This document shows, piece after piece, positions 47,655 through 54,419 of a stretch of DNA of 64,000 bases (position 1 is its first letter; every line of letters starts with the position of its first letter). The notes beneath the pieces are model-generated. The model was not told the origin of the DNA. It saw only the letters and a program-made list of their open reading frames with translations, and did no database searches. The stretch is from Bacilli bacterium (lineage in GTDB: Bacteria > Bacillota_I > Bacilli_A > RFN20 > CAG-826), in contig JAEDDA010000002.1 of the NCBI GenBank assembly GCA_016298185.1, positions 8,826 to 72,825 on the forward strand. Direction: 5' to 3'. The position numbers and the translations under genes were made by a program.

Positions 47655-48473
47655 ATGGGACATTACATCAAATTATATTTTCTTTGTATCAAAAGAAGCA
47701 TCATTGCGAAATTAGAATATAAAAAAGACACATTAATCGCATTATTCAGCTTCGTAATTGCAAATCTTTGTTCCATTTTATCGATTTATTTTTTAGTAAA
47801 TTCGATTCCTGCATTATCAGAAAATGGGAATAATTGGTCGATATATCAAATCGGCTTCTTATATGGCTTTTCGATGATTCCGGTTGGAATTGACCATCTT
47901 TTTAGTGATGAGTTTTGGTTAGTGGCGTATCGTCGCGTAAGAAACGGAACATTAGATCCAGTCTTTTTAAGACCGGCACCTATTATGTTTCAAATCTTTG
48001 CCGAAACATTCCAGCCAGAAGGATTTGGGGAATTAATTGTTGGAACCGCAATGTTAATATTGTGTGGTTTTAATACATCAATCAATTGGAGCTTCCCTTT
48101 AATATTCATGTTGATTGTCGCTTCGATATTTGGAGCAATAATCATCACCTCTTTAAAAATTATTTTCTCTGGACTAGCATTTGTTTTTAAAACATCTGGC
48201 CCTTTATTGCAAGTGGTCTATAATTTTATCTCTTATACAAAATACCCCATCGGTATTTATCCATATTTTTTAAGAGCAATGTTAATATTTATTTTCCCGT
48301 TTGGCATTATTATCTCTTATCCGATTCAAACTTTATTTTTTGGTAATGTCTATTCGTGGCTTAATCCTTGGACGCTAAGTTTAATAATCGTTGTCGTTGC
48401 GATATTATTCTTCTTTATCGCGATTGTGTCTTGGTCACTTTGCGTTAAAAAATACGAATCAACCGGTTCATAA
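47655..48473 (+). CDS. ABC-2 exporter permease 2
   Basis: Second permease (272 residues), six predicted helices, with the family loop DEFWLVAYRRVRNGTLDPVFLRP. AAGGAGG precedes the ATG one base after the previous stop. Completes the exporter. Confidence 0.85.
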   Translation: MGHYIKLYFLCIKRSIIAKLEYKKDTLIALFSFVIANLCSILSIYFLVNSIPALSENGNNWSIYQIGFLYGFSMIPVGIDHLFSDEFWLVAYRRVRNGTLDPVFLRPAPIMFQIFAETFQPEGFGELIVGTAMLILCGFNTSINWSFPLIFMLIVASIFGAIIITSLKIIFSGLAFVFKTSGPLLQVVYNFISYTKYPIGIYPYFLRAMLIFIFPFGIIISYPIQTLFFGNVYSWLNPWTLSLIIVVVAILFFFIAIVSWSLCVKKYESTGS

Positions 48474-48500
48474 ATAATAATTTTATACATAGTATAATAA

Positions 48501-48743
48501 ACACCATTTGATTATCAAGATGATGAAAATGTCCGCGATAAATTTGGGCATAACATTAATGAAGAAGTCAAAAAATGCAAGAAAGAAAAAATGCTCGCTA
48601 TTATTCAAACCTTGAAGAACGAGCCAGACTCTATCCTAAAATGGGATAAGAGAATTTGGATAATGATGGTGAAGAATGCAAATGTCCATAGAGATAAAAG
48701 CATTACATTCAAGTTCTATTGCGGTGAAGAAGTTAGAGTTTAA
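48501..48743 (+). pseudogene. Chimeric fragment: ClpB-like stub joined to serine recombinase C-terminus
   Basis: One open frame of 80 codons without a start codon. The first part (DYQDDENVRDKFGHNINEEV and on) aligns with residues 8-31 of the ClpB encoded at 54420, 16 of 24 identical, and the DNA is also alike. The second part (SILKWDKRIWIMMVKNANVH to GEEVRV) has the usual ending of large serine recombinases. A TATAAT-like box precedes it. It looks like a deletion or recombination scar of a mobile element. Confidence 0.55.
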
Positions 48744-48795
48744 CAGCTCTAGCTTTTTCGATATAATAACTTTATAAAACACTCTTAAACCATAG

Positions 48796-48845
48796 GGGTA
48801 TGCAAAAAACACCTAGGGTATGCAGTGTATCAAAATGGGTAAACG
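48796..48845 (+). repeat. Three GGGTA-type repeats after the recombinase tail
   Basis: GGGTATGCA at 48796 and 48816 and GGGTAAACG at 48837, 20-21 bases apart. They may be remnants of recombinase or element-end sites. Confidence 0.4.
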
Positions 48846-48863
48846 GAGGCATTATAGAGATGC

Positions 48864-48897
48864 AGAGATAATACGTAGTTATTGTCTCTTTTATTTT
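48864..48897 (+). terminator. Terminator in the decayed zone
   Basis: AGAGATAAT/ATTGTCTCT (one wobble pair) followed by a T-rich run. Bases 48898-49068 hold no convincing gene; a weak TTTACA/TATAAT pair lies just before the CBS gene. Confidence 0.6.
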
Positions 48898-49068
48898 TTA
48901 AGGTTTTTGGATTAAAACAAATAGTATAAAATACTATTAGATTTAATATAAACCGATTATGCAGTGTGCTATGTTTTATAAGGAAAAAGACAATAAAGCA
49001 TACATTAACGCGAATTTTTTACAAATGCTGTTTCATGTATAATAATAAAAAAAGGATGAGATAATGTT

Positions 49069-49482
49069 ATGAATTTGTTCAATTTTTTTACCCCAAAAGA
49101 CAAAACATTCTATTTGTTGTCAAATTCTACCATTAGACAAGCTTTAGAAAAATTTGATGCTCATAAGTTCAGTGTTGTGTCTTTACTAGATGATGATGGA
49201 AGGTTTGTAGGAACCGTTTCCGAAGGTGACATTTTGAGATTCATTAAGAACGTATATAACTTTGATATCAGCAGAGCTGAAAACATAAAAATCTCGGAAA
49301 TTGAAAAATATAGACCCTATTCTGCAATCAATGTTGAAAGTTCTATTGATGATGCGATAACTCTTGCGCTAGACCAAAACTTTGTACCGGTTGTAGATGA
49401 TAGAGGAATATACATAGGTATTTTAAAAAGAAAAACCATCTTAGAATATTTGATAGCTAAAAATATCGAAAAAAATAATTAA
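49069..49482 (+). CDS. CBS-domain pair protein
   Basis: A 137-residue cytoplasmic protein consisting of two CBS motifs (about 15-65, SVVSLLDDDGRFVGTVSEGD, and about 80-130, FVPVVDDRGIYIGILKRKT). Free-standing CBS pairs bind adenosine nucleotides and act as energy or c-di-AMP sensors. AAAGGATGAG precedes the ATG. Isolated, with a terminator about 100 bases downstream. Confidence 0.85.
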   Translation: MNLFNFFTPKDKTFYLLSNSTIRQALEKFDAHKFSVVSLLDDDGRFVGTVSEGDILRFIKNVYNFDISRAENIKISEIEKYRPYSAINVESSIDDAITLALDQNFVPVVDDRGIYIGILKRKTILEYLIAKNIEKNN

Positions 49483-49587
49483 AAATTATCAAATAGCATT
49501 AGAACGCTATCTTTACACGACTTGAACTTAATAAAAGTATTAGAAAGTGGTATTCTTCTTGTATCAAAATTAAAACATCTATATTGA

Positions 49588-49612
49588 AGCGGGGAAATAC
49601 CTCGCTTTTTTG
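49588..49612 (+). terminator. Terminator after CBS gene
   Basis: AGCGGGG/CCTCGCT, loop AAATA, then six Ts. Confidence 0.8.
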
Positions 49613-49752
49613 TTGATGCTTTCTAGAAAATATATTAAAAATCTATTAATTATTACTACACCGTTCATGTACGTTTGTCATATTCCTTTATATGCAATAT
49701 TTATAATAACGTTTGCTATATTCCAACAAAAATTGATCTTCCTAGCACAACA

Positions 49753-50077
49753 ATGAAGAATTTATTTGGAACATTTCTTGGTTTATACGCTTAAATTTTT
49801 CTGTTATTGGCGAGTTCTCTATTTTAAAGGCAAAGAATCGCCCACTAAGACGACAATGGCGTTAATTCCTTTGATGATATGCACAACATATGTGTATATG
49901 CTTGCGACAAGTTTGTCTGATATTTCTTGGGCAGTTCATTCATTAATAAAAAGAGAACCAATTAATAAAGGATTACTAATTACCTCAATGGTATTACAAT
50001 TCTTCTTCTGTTTAGACATCGCTGGTGCGATTATGCATTATGCCGCAGAAAGAAATATGATTAAGAACTCCCATTAG
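49753..50077 (+). pseudogene. Disrupted small membrane protein gene
   Basis: From ATG 49753 the frame gives MKNLFGTFLGLYA, TAA, then IFLLLASSLF. After a frameshift near 49826 the other frame continues as KGKESPTKTTMALIPLMICT with two predicted helices to 50077. One nonsense codon and one frameshift separate an N-terminal helix from the rest. A shorter product from ATG 49856 (MALIPLMIC) could still be made. Confidence 0.5.
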
Positions 50078-50090
50078 GGAGTTTTCTTTT
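50065..50090 (+). terminator. Terminator overlapping the stop at 50077
   Basis: AACTCCC/GGGAGTT with ATTA loop and TTCTTTT. Confidence 0.85.
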
Positions 50091-50116
50091 ATATAAATAA
50101 TTTTATCGAAAAATGT

Positions 50117-50146
50117 TTGACAAGTTAACTTGGCGGGATTTACTAT
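50117..50146 (+). promoter_or_regulatory. Promoter of the membrane protein-XRE operon
   Basis: Perfect TTGACA (50117-50122), an 18-base spacer and TACTAT (50141-50146). Confidence 0.75.
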
Positions 50147-50170
50147 ATTGCTGTACCAAGCGAACTTGGC
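50121..50170 (+). promoter_or_regulatory. Two palindromic operators around the promoter
   Basis: CAAGTTAACTTG (50121-50132) overlaps the -35 and spacer; CCAAG-GCGAA-CTTGG (50156-50170) lies just after the start point. Shared CAAG/CTTG half-sites flanking a promoter strongly suggest autorepression by the XRE protein encoded at 50515. Confidence 0.7.
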
Positions 50171-50187
50171 AAAAGGAGATAAGATTA

Positions 50188-50513
50188 TGGAAAGAGAAGA
50201 AATCTTAGCAAAAGCTCAAAAAGAAAATAAAGGTAAAGATATAGTGGAATTAGACGCGCAAAAAAGAAGTACCTATGTTGCCTTCACAGTGAGTGGTCTA
50301 TTAATCATCGCTATTGCAATTGTGGAATTCATCGTTACTAAAAGATTTCCATTCGGTGTTATTGCTGGATTACAAGGCATGCTTGCGACTGCTTTCCTTG
50401 TTAAATACATTACATTAAGAAAGAAACATGAATTAGTGGTGACCATCTGCTATAGCTTATTATTTGTCGGATTTTTGGCTTTATGGATTTATCAATTAAT
50501 TAAGGGGTTATAA
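50188..50513 (+). CDS. DUF6442-like three-helix membrane protein
   Basis: A 108-residue protein with helices at about 34-52, 57-75 and 85-105 and an N-terminal EEILAKAQKENKGKD segment, resembling small membrane proteins that travel with a short XRE regulator. The ATG at 50188 follows AAAGGAG; a TTG-type start at 50130 would lie inside the promoter. The regulator gene starts one base after its stop. Confidence 0.78.
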
Positions 50514-50514
50514 T

Positions 50515-50721
50515 ATGGATGAATCATTAGTTCTACATAATAATGTAGCGGAAGCGAGAAAAGAGCAAAAACTGTCTCAATCTGAACTCGCCTCATTAGT
50601 GGGTGTTTCAAGAAACACAATTAGTTCTATAGAAACCGGACAATATCAACCAACCGCCAAACTTGCATTATTGTTATGCGTTGCGTTAAAAAAGAAATTC
50701 GAAGAGTTATTCTATTTCTAA
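50515..50721 (+). CDS. Short XRE-family (Cro/CI) transcriptional regulator
   Basis: A 68-residue protein that is almost only a helix-turn-helix domain (about 8-62: RKEQKLSQSELASLVGVSRN, then TISSIETGQYQPT). YozG-like. Likely binds the two CAAG/CTTG palindromes upstream of its operon. Confidence 0.88.
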   Translation: MDESLVLHNNVAEARKEQKLSQSELASLVGVSRNTISSIETGQYQPTAKLALLLCVALKKKFEELFYF

Positions 50722-50725
50722 TATG

Positions 50726-50754
50726 AGGCATTCTTAATTCGGAATGTCTTTTTA
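50726..50754 (+). terminator. Terminator after XRE gene
   Basis: AGGCATTC/GAATGTCT (one wobble), 8-base loop, T run. Confidence 0.85.
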
Positions 50755-50791
50755 TTTTCCCTATGATAAAATAAATACAGAGGTAATAAGT

Positions 50792-51694
50792 ATGTCAAAA
50801 GAAGAATTATCACTTTTAAGTGAGGAGGGATATACTCTTTCGTTATGTGTTTATTCCGCTGTTCACGCTAAAGGAAATATTATGTTCGTGCATGGCATGG
50901 AAGAACATAAAGAAAGATATGATGAATTTGCATCATTCCTACAAGAACATGGTTATAACATCGTTTTAAGTGATTTAAGAGGTCATGGTAAAAATGCTCC
51001 GTTGTTATCTCATATCGCTGATAAAGATGGAGATAAGTTACTCCTTGAAGATCAAAAGAAAATCAGAAAATTTATGGAAGAAAAATTTCCTAATTTACCA
51101 AATATGATTTTTGCTCACTCAATGGGCACAATTATTACTCGTAATTTATTACAAGAATGCTCTAATGATTTCACAAAAGTAGCATTAAGCGGATATGTTA
51201 ATCCTAATGGTGCATCTGGTATCGCAGTGGCCTTAGGCAACATAATTAAAGCCTTTAAAAAACCAAAAGGCCATTCCAAGATGTTAACCAATTTAACCAC
51301 CGGCTCATTTAATAGAGCGGTGAAGAATCCAAAGACCGACTCTGACTGGATTTCATATAATGAAGAGAATATCCAAAAGTTTGTTGATGACCCACTTTGT
51401 GGTGCGGAATTTACCGTTGGTAGTTACTGCGCATTATTTAGACTTTTACATAACATGGCTAAGGTAAAGAGATATAAAAATGTAAATTCTGAATTACCAT
51501 TCTTGCTCATCTCTGGTAAAGACGATCCATGTACTGGTGGAGAAAAAGGTAGAAATGCTTCTTTAAAGGTTCTCCAAAAAGCGGGATTCAAAGATATTTC
51601 TGTAGTCACATTTGATGGCATGAGACATGAAATTTTAAACGAAGTAGATAAACAAAAAGTCTATGACGAAATTCTCTCATTCTTTGATAAATAG
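50792..51694 (+). CDS. Alpha/beta hydrolase, monoacylglycerol lipase/lysophospholipase type
   Basis: Serine hydrolase of 300 residues. Oxyanion region MFVHGMEEHKERY, DLRGHGKN, nucleophile elbow FAHSMGT, acid in SGKDDPCTGG and catalytic His in FDGMRHEILNE. The ATG at 50792 is supported by GAGGT upstream; the longer frame from 50744 would start inside the preceding terminator. Cytoplasmic; substrate unknown. Confidence 0.87.
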   Translation: MSKEELSLLSEEGYTLSLCVYSAVHAKGNIMFVHGMEEHKERYDEFASFLQEHGYNIVLSDLRGHGKNAPLLSHIADKDGDKLLLEDQKKIRKFMEEKFPNLPNMIFAHSMGTIITRNLLQECSNDFTKVALSGYVNPNGASGIAVALGNIIKAFKKPKGHSKMLTNLTTGSFNRAVKNPKTDSDWISYNEENIQKFVDDPLCGAEFTVGSYCALFRLLHNMAKVKRYKNVNSELPFLLISGKDDPCTGGEKGRNASLKVLQKAGFKDISVVTFDGMRHEILNEVDKQKVYDEILSFFDK

Positions 51695-51726
51695 TTATAT
51701 TTTAAAAAATGTGTTATAGTTCATAT

Positions 51727-51776
51727 GAGCCTCCTTAGTTTTATGTTTTGCTATCTAAATTATAGAGGCTCTTTTT
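51727..51776 (+). terminator. Hairpin terminator with long loop
   Basis: GAGCCTC (51727-51733) pairs with GAGGCTC (51765-51771), followed by TTTTT. It ends the hydrolase transcript. Confidence 0.6.
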
Positions 51777-51881
51777 AATTGAAAAAATTTAAAAGCTATC
51801 AAAAAGAACGGGGTAGGCTTCCTGTTACTCCACGTTTAATTTGAAAGGACCAGAAAACACAACCCTATGGGTTGTTTTTTT
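51777..51881 (+). ncRNA. Possible small RNA in the hydrolase-degV gap
   Basis: The 300-base gap before degV has no gene. After the first terminator there is a hairpin GGGGTA...TACTCC (about 51810-51831) and a strong terminator ACAACCC/GGGTTGT plus seven Ts (51859-51881). A second terminator without a gene suggests a short RNA, but no promoter or known RNA family is recognised. Confidence 0.3.
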
Positions 51882-51992
51882 CTTATTTCCCTTTAGTAGA
51901 GAAGACTACTGACTTAATAGAGTTATATGAATGAATCGTAGATTGCATTATATAATGGACTTTGACACAATCTTTCTAGCGAGGTGAAAATT

Positions 51993-52937
51993 ATGGGAGT
52001 TAAGATTTATGCCGATGCTGGAAGTAACCTCTTTCCAGAAGTATTAAAAGCGAAAGACTTAGATATTAAAGTCGTGAGAATGAAACTCTATATTAGAGAT
52101 CAAGAATATAACTGCTATGATGAGAACTTTAATACTAAAGAAATAAGCAAATTATTTTATGAAGAACTAAGTGGGAATAATAACATTCGCACTAGTTTAA
52201 TTAATCCAAACGATTATTTAGAAGCATTTAAAGATGATATCTCTAAAGGACATCAAATTATATGCGTCACAATGGCAAAAGGTATTTCTGGTACCTATCA
52301 ATCCGCTTGTATTGCTAGAGATATGATCAATGAAGAATTAGGAAGAGAAATGGTGTATGTTCTAGATTCCGCAACCGCGGGATTTGGTGAAGGTATTCAA
52401 GCCATTAAACTTGCTAAGGAAGCAGAATATGGAAAAGACTTTTCTTCTTTAGTAAAAGAAGCAGAAGAATTTAAATATAAAGTTAGAAGCGAATTTACCG
52501 TCGATGATATTAACTTTTTAGCGAGAACCGGAAGAGTGAATAAAGTTGTTGCCAAAATCGCTAATGCATTAAAAATTAAAGTCTTATTAAAAGGTAGCAA
52601 TGAATCCACAATTGTATCTACCGCGAAAGTTCCTGGTAGAAAGTTATGTTTAAAGAAACTTGCAAAGCAATGTGTTGATTATATTAGAAAACCAGAGAAA
52701 CAAACCGTTTATATCACACATTGTAATTGTTTAGATGATGCGAATAAGATGAAAGACGAATTAACAAAAAACGGAATTAACAACGTGGAAATTTATGATT
52801 ACGATTTAGTAACAGGAAGTCACTTAGGGCCAAATGCCTTAGCCATCTTCTATGTCGGTGATAATAGAGAATTCGATAAAGGCTTATCCTTATCGCTTAA
52901 TAAGGAAAAAGTAAGACAAAACAAATTAGCAAAATAA
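51993..52937 (+). CDS. DegV family fatty-acid-binding protein
   Basis: A 314-residue EDD-fold protein of the DegV/FakB family, which presents fatty acids to the kinase FakA for phosphorylation. Motifs: IYADAGSNL, ICVTMAKGISGTYQSA, VLDSATAGFGEG and GSHLGPNALAIFYVG. GAGGTGA (51981-51987) fixes the ATG at 51993 rather than the GTG at 51984. TATAAT (51951-51956) is the likely -10. fakA is not in the window. Confidence 0.9.
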   Translation: MGVKIYADAGSNLFPEVLKAKDLDIKVVRMKLYIRDQEYNCYDENFNTKEISKLFYEELSGNNNIRTSLINPNDYLEAFKDDISKGHQIICVTMAKGISGTYQSACIARDMINEELGREMVYVLDSATAGFGEGIQAIKLAKEAEYGKDFSSLVKEAEEFKYKVRSEFTVDDINFLARTGRVNKVVAKIANALKIKVLLKGSNESTIVSTAKVPGRKLCLKKLAKQCVDYIRKPEKQTVYITHCNCLDDANKMKDELTKNGINNVEIYDYDLVTGSHLGPNALAIFYVGDNREFDKGLSLSLNKEKVRQNKLAK

Positions 52938-52939
52938 AA

Positions 52940-52961
52940 AGTCGGACCGATTGGTTCGACT
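52940..52961. terminator. Bidirectional terminator between degV and cobW-like gene
   Basis: AGTCGGACC/GGTTCGACT (one wobble), loop GATT; T-rich on one side and A-rich on the other, so it serves both convergent genes. Confidence 0.8.
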
Positions 52962-52969
52962 TTCTTTTA

Positions 52970-54232
52970 TTAGATTCTATCTAATTCTTTTTTAATTCCT
53001 TCTTTATCGAGGTTTTGGCCAATGAAAACTAATTTTATTAGTTTGTCACCGTATTCTTCATCCCAGTCATGACGGAAGTTCTCATCATTTTCTAATAAGA
53101 ACTGAATTTGTTTCTTGGATAATTTACCAGAATACCATTCACCAGTTCTTTCGAGTTTTCTTTGTCTTCCTGCGGATTCATATACGCATGCGTATTTTTC
53201 TTCTTTTAAGAAATATAAGATGCCTTTAGCACGGATGATATTTCTGCCGTTATTTTCCACCCATTGAATGAACTTTTCTTTATCAAATGGTCTTCTACGG
53301 TAATAAACGAATGTGTTGATGTCATATTCATCAGCGGTTCCTTCATCATCGTTTTCATCGACGCCATTTTCGTGGTGGTGATGGTGATGATGGTGATGGT
53401 GTTCATGTTCGTGTTCATGTTCGTGATGATGGTGATGGTGTTCTTCTTCCTCGTCATCATCGTGATCATGATGTTCTTTATCTGCGTCAACTTCATTACT
53501 CCAGTCTTCGAACTCTCTAATCCAAGCTGCAGAAGTGGACGCGGTTTCGAAGTTAAATAAGTGTGTATCGATTAATTCATCAATATCGACATCACAGTAA
53601 TCACATTCAATGATTTTTGCGCTTGGTTGTAAAGCTTTAACTGCGATTTTCACTTTTCTTAATTCTTCTTTAGAGATATTGCCGACCTTATTTAATAAAA
53701 CAACATCACAGAATTCGATTTGTTGAATAACCAGATTCTCTAAATCTTCTTCTCCTCTCACTGTGTCTTTGAAGACATCGCCACAGGAGAATTCATCAAC
53801 AAGACGCAAAGCGTCTGTGACAGAGATAATCGCATCAAGTGTGTAAAACTTAGGAAGATTTTGTTTTTTGAATTCTTCTTCCATATAGCAAATTGTTTGA
53901 GCGATTGGGACTGGTTCACAAATACCAGAAGCTTCAATTAAGATGTGATCAAATTTTTGAGAAGAGACCAAATCTGCGAGTTGTTGAATTAAGTCTTTTT
54001 TAAGTGTGCAGCAGATACATCCGTTTTGAAGTGGGACTAAACTGTCATCCTTAGAATTAACAACACCGCCTTGAGCGATGAGTTCGGCATCGATATTGAC
54101 TTCACCGATATCATTGACGATGACCGCCATACGATGTCCTTTAGCGTTTTTTAAGATATGGTTAAGTAAAGTGGTTTTGCCACTTCCGAGATAACCAGTA
54201 ATTAATGTAATTGGTACTGTTTTTGGTTGCAT
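52970..54232 (-). CDS. CobW/G3E-family GTPase, probable zinc metallochaperone
   Basis: GTP-dependent metal chaperone (420 residues). Walker A GYLGSGKTTLLNHIL, metal motif CICCTLKKD (CxCC), NKVG guanine motif, and C-terminal CobW_C domain. A striking His-rich segment (about residues 250-280, runs of H, HE and HHHH) should bind zinc. Leader has CGGAG. An inverted repeat (54254-54282) overlaps its promoter region and may be a metal-regulator site. Confidence 0.9.
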   Translation of the reverse strand: MQPKTVPITLITGYLGSGKTTLLNHILKNAKGHRMAVIVNDIGEVNIDAELIAQGGVVNSKDDSLVPLQNGCICCTLKKDLIQQLADLVSSQKFDHILIEASGICEPVPIAQTICYMEEEFKKQNLPKFYTLDAIISVTDALRLVDEFSCGDVFKDTVRGEEDLENLVIQQIEFCDVVLLNKVGNISKEELRKVKIAVKALQPSAKIIECDYCDVDIDELIDTHLFNFETASTSAAWIREFEDWSNEVDADKEHHDHDDDEEEEHHHHHHEHEHEHEHHHHHHHHHHENGVDENDDEGTADEYDINTFVYYRRRPFDKEKFIQWVENNGRNIIRAKGILYFLKEEKYACVYESAGRQRKLERTGEWYSGKLSKKQIQFLLENDENFRHDWDEEYGDKLIKLVFIGQNLDKEGIKKELDRI

Positions 54233-54253
54233 AAAATTTTTCTCCGTGTTCTA

Positions 54254-54282
54254 TTCTATCACTTTTGTATAAATTGATAGAA
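54254..54282. promoter_or_regulatory. Inverted repeat upstream of the cobW-like gene
   Basis: TTCTATCA (54254-54261) and TGATAGAA (54275-54282), perfect 8-bp arms 13 bases apart. Possible operator; not a recognised Zur box. Confidence 0.35.
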
Positions 54283-54351
54283 AAAATGCTCTTTTTTTGC
54301 TTAAATATAACGAATATTTAAAAAGTAATTACTTTGTAATTATAAAAATAA

Positions 54352-54378
54352 TTAGCACTCTTACTTGCCGAGTGCTAA
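54352..54378 (+). promoter_or_regulatory. CIRCE element (HrcA operator)
   Basis: Exact consensus TTAGCACTC-N9-GAGTGCTAA. HrcA bound here represses the heat-shock gene clpB. Confidence 0.97.
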
Positions 54379-54392
54379 ATTTGTGCTACAAT
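54365..54392 (+). promoter_or_regulatory. clpB promoter
   Basis: TTGCCG (54365-54370, inside the CIRCE spacer), 16 bases, TACAAT (54387-54392). HrcA binding would cover the -35. Confidence 0.65.
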
Positions 54393-54419
54393 AGAGTTGT
54401 AAAAAGGAGGACAACAACT

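Noticed and set aside
48956..49042. Short ORF starting MFYKEKDNK before the CBS gene
   Set aside because: About 23 codons without Shine-Dalgarno, ending inside the presumed promoter; probably debris.
51690..51740. Minus-strand 9-codon ORF after AAGGAGG
   Set aside because: Too short, and the Shine-Dalgarno-like sequence is the arm of a terminator hairpin.
53206..53560. Met/Ile/Thr-rich and Val/Met-rich ORFs in the cobW region
   Set aside because: They are off-frame readings of the GTPase gene around its His-codon repeat.
54297..54419. N-terminal extension of ClpB by 41 residues
   Set aside because: It would cross the CIRCE, promoter and Shine-Dalgarno; the extension does not resemble the Clp N domain.
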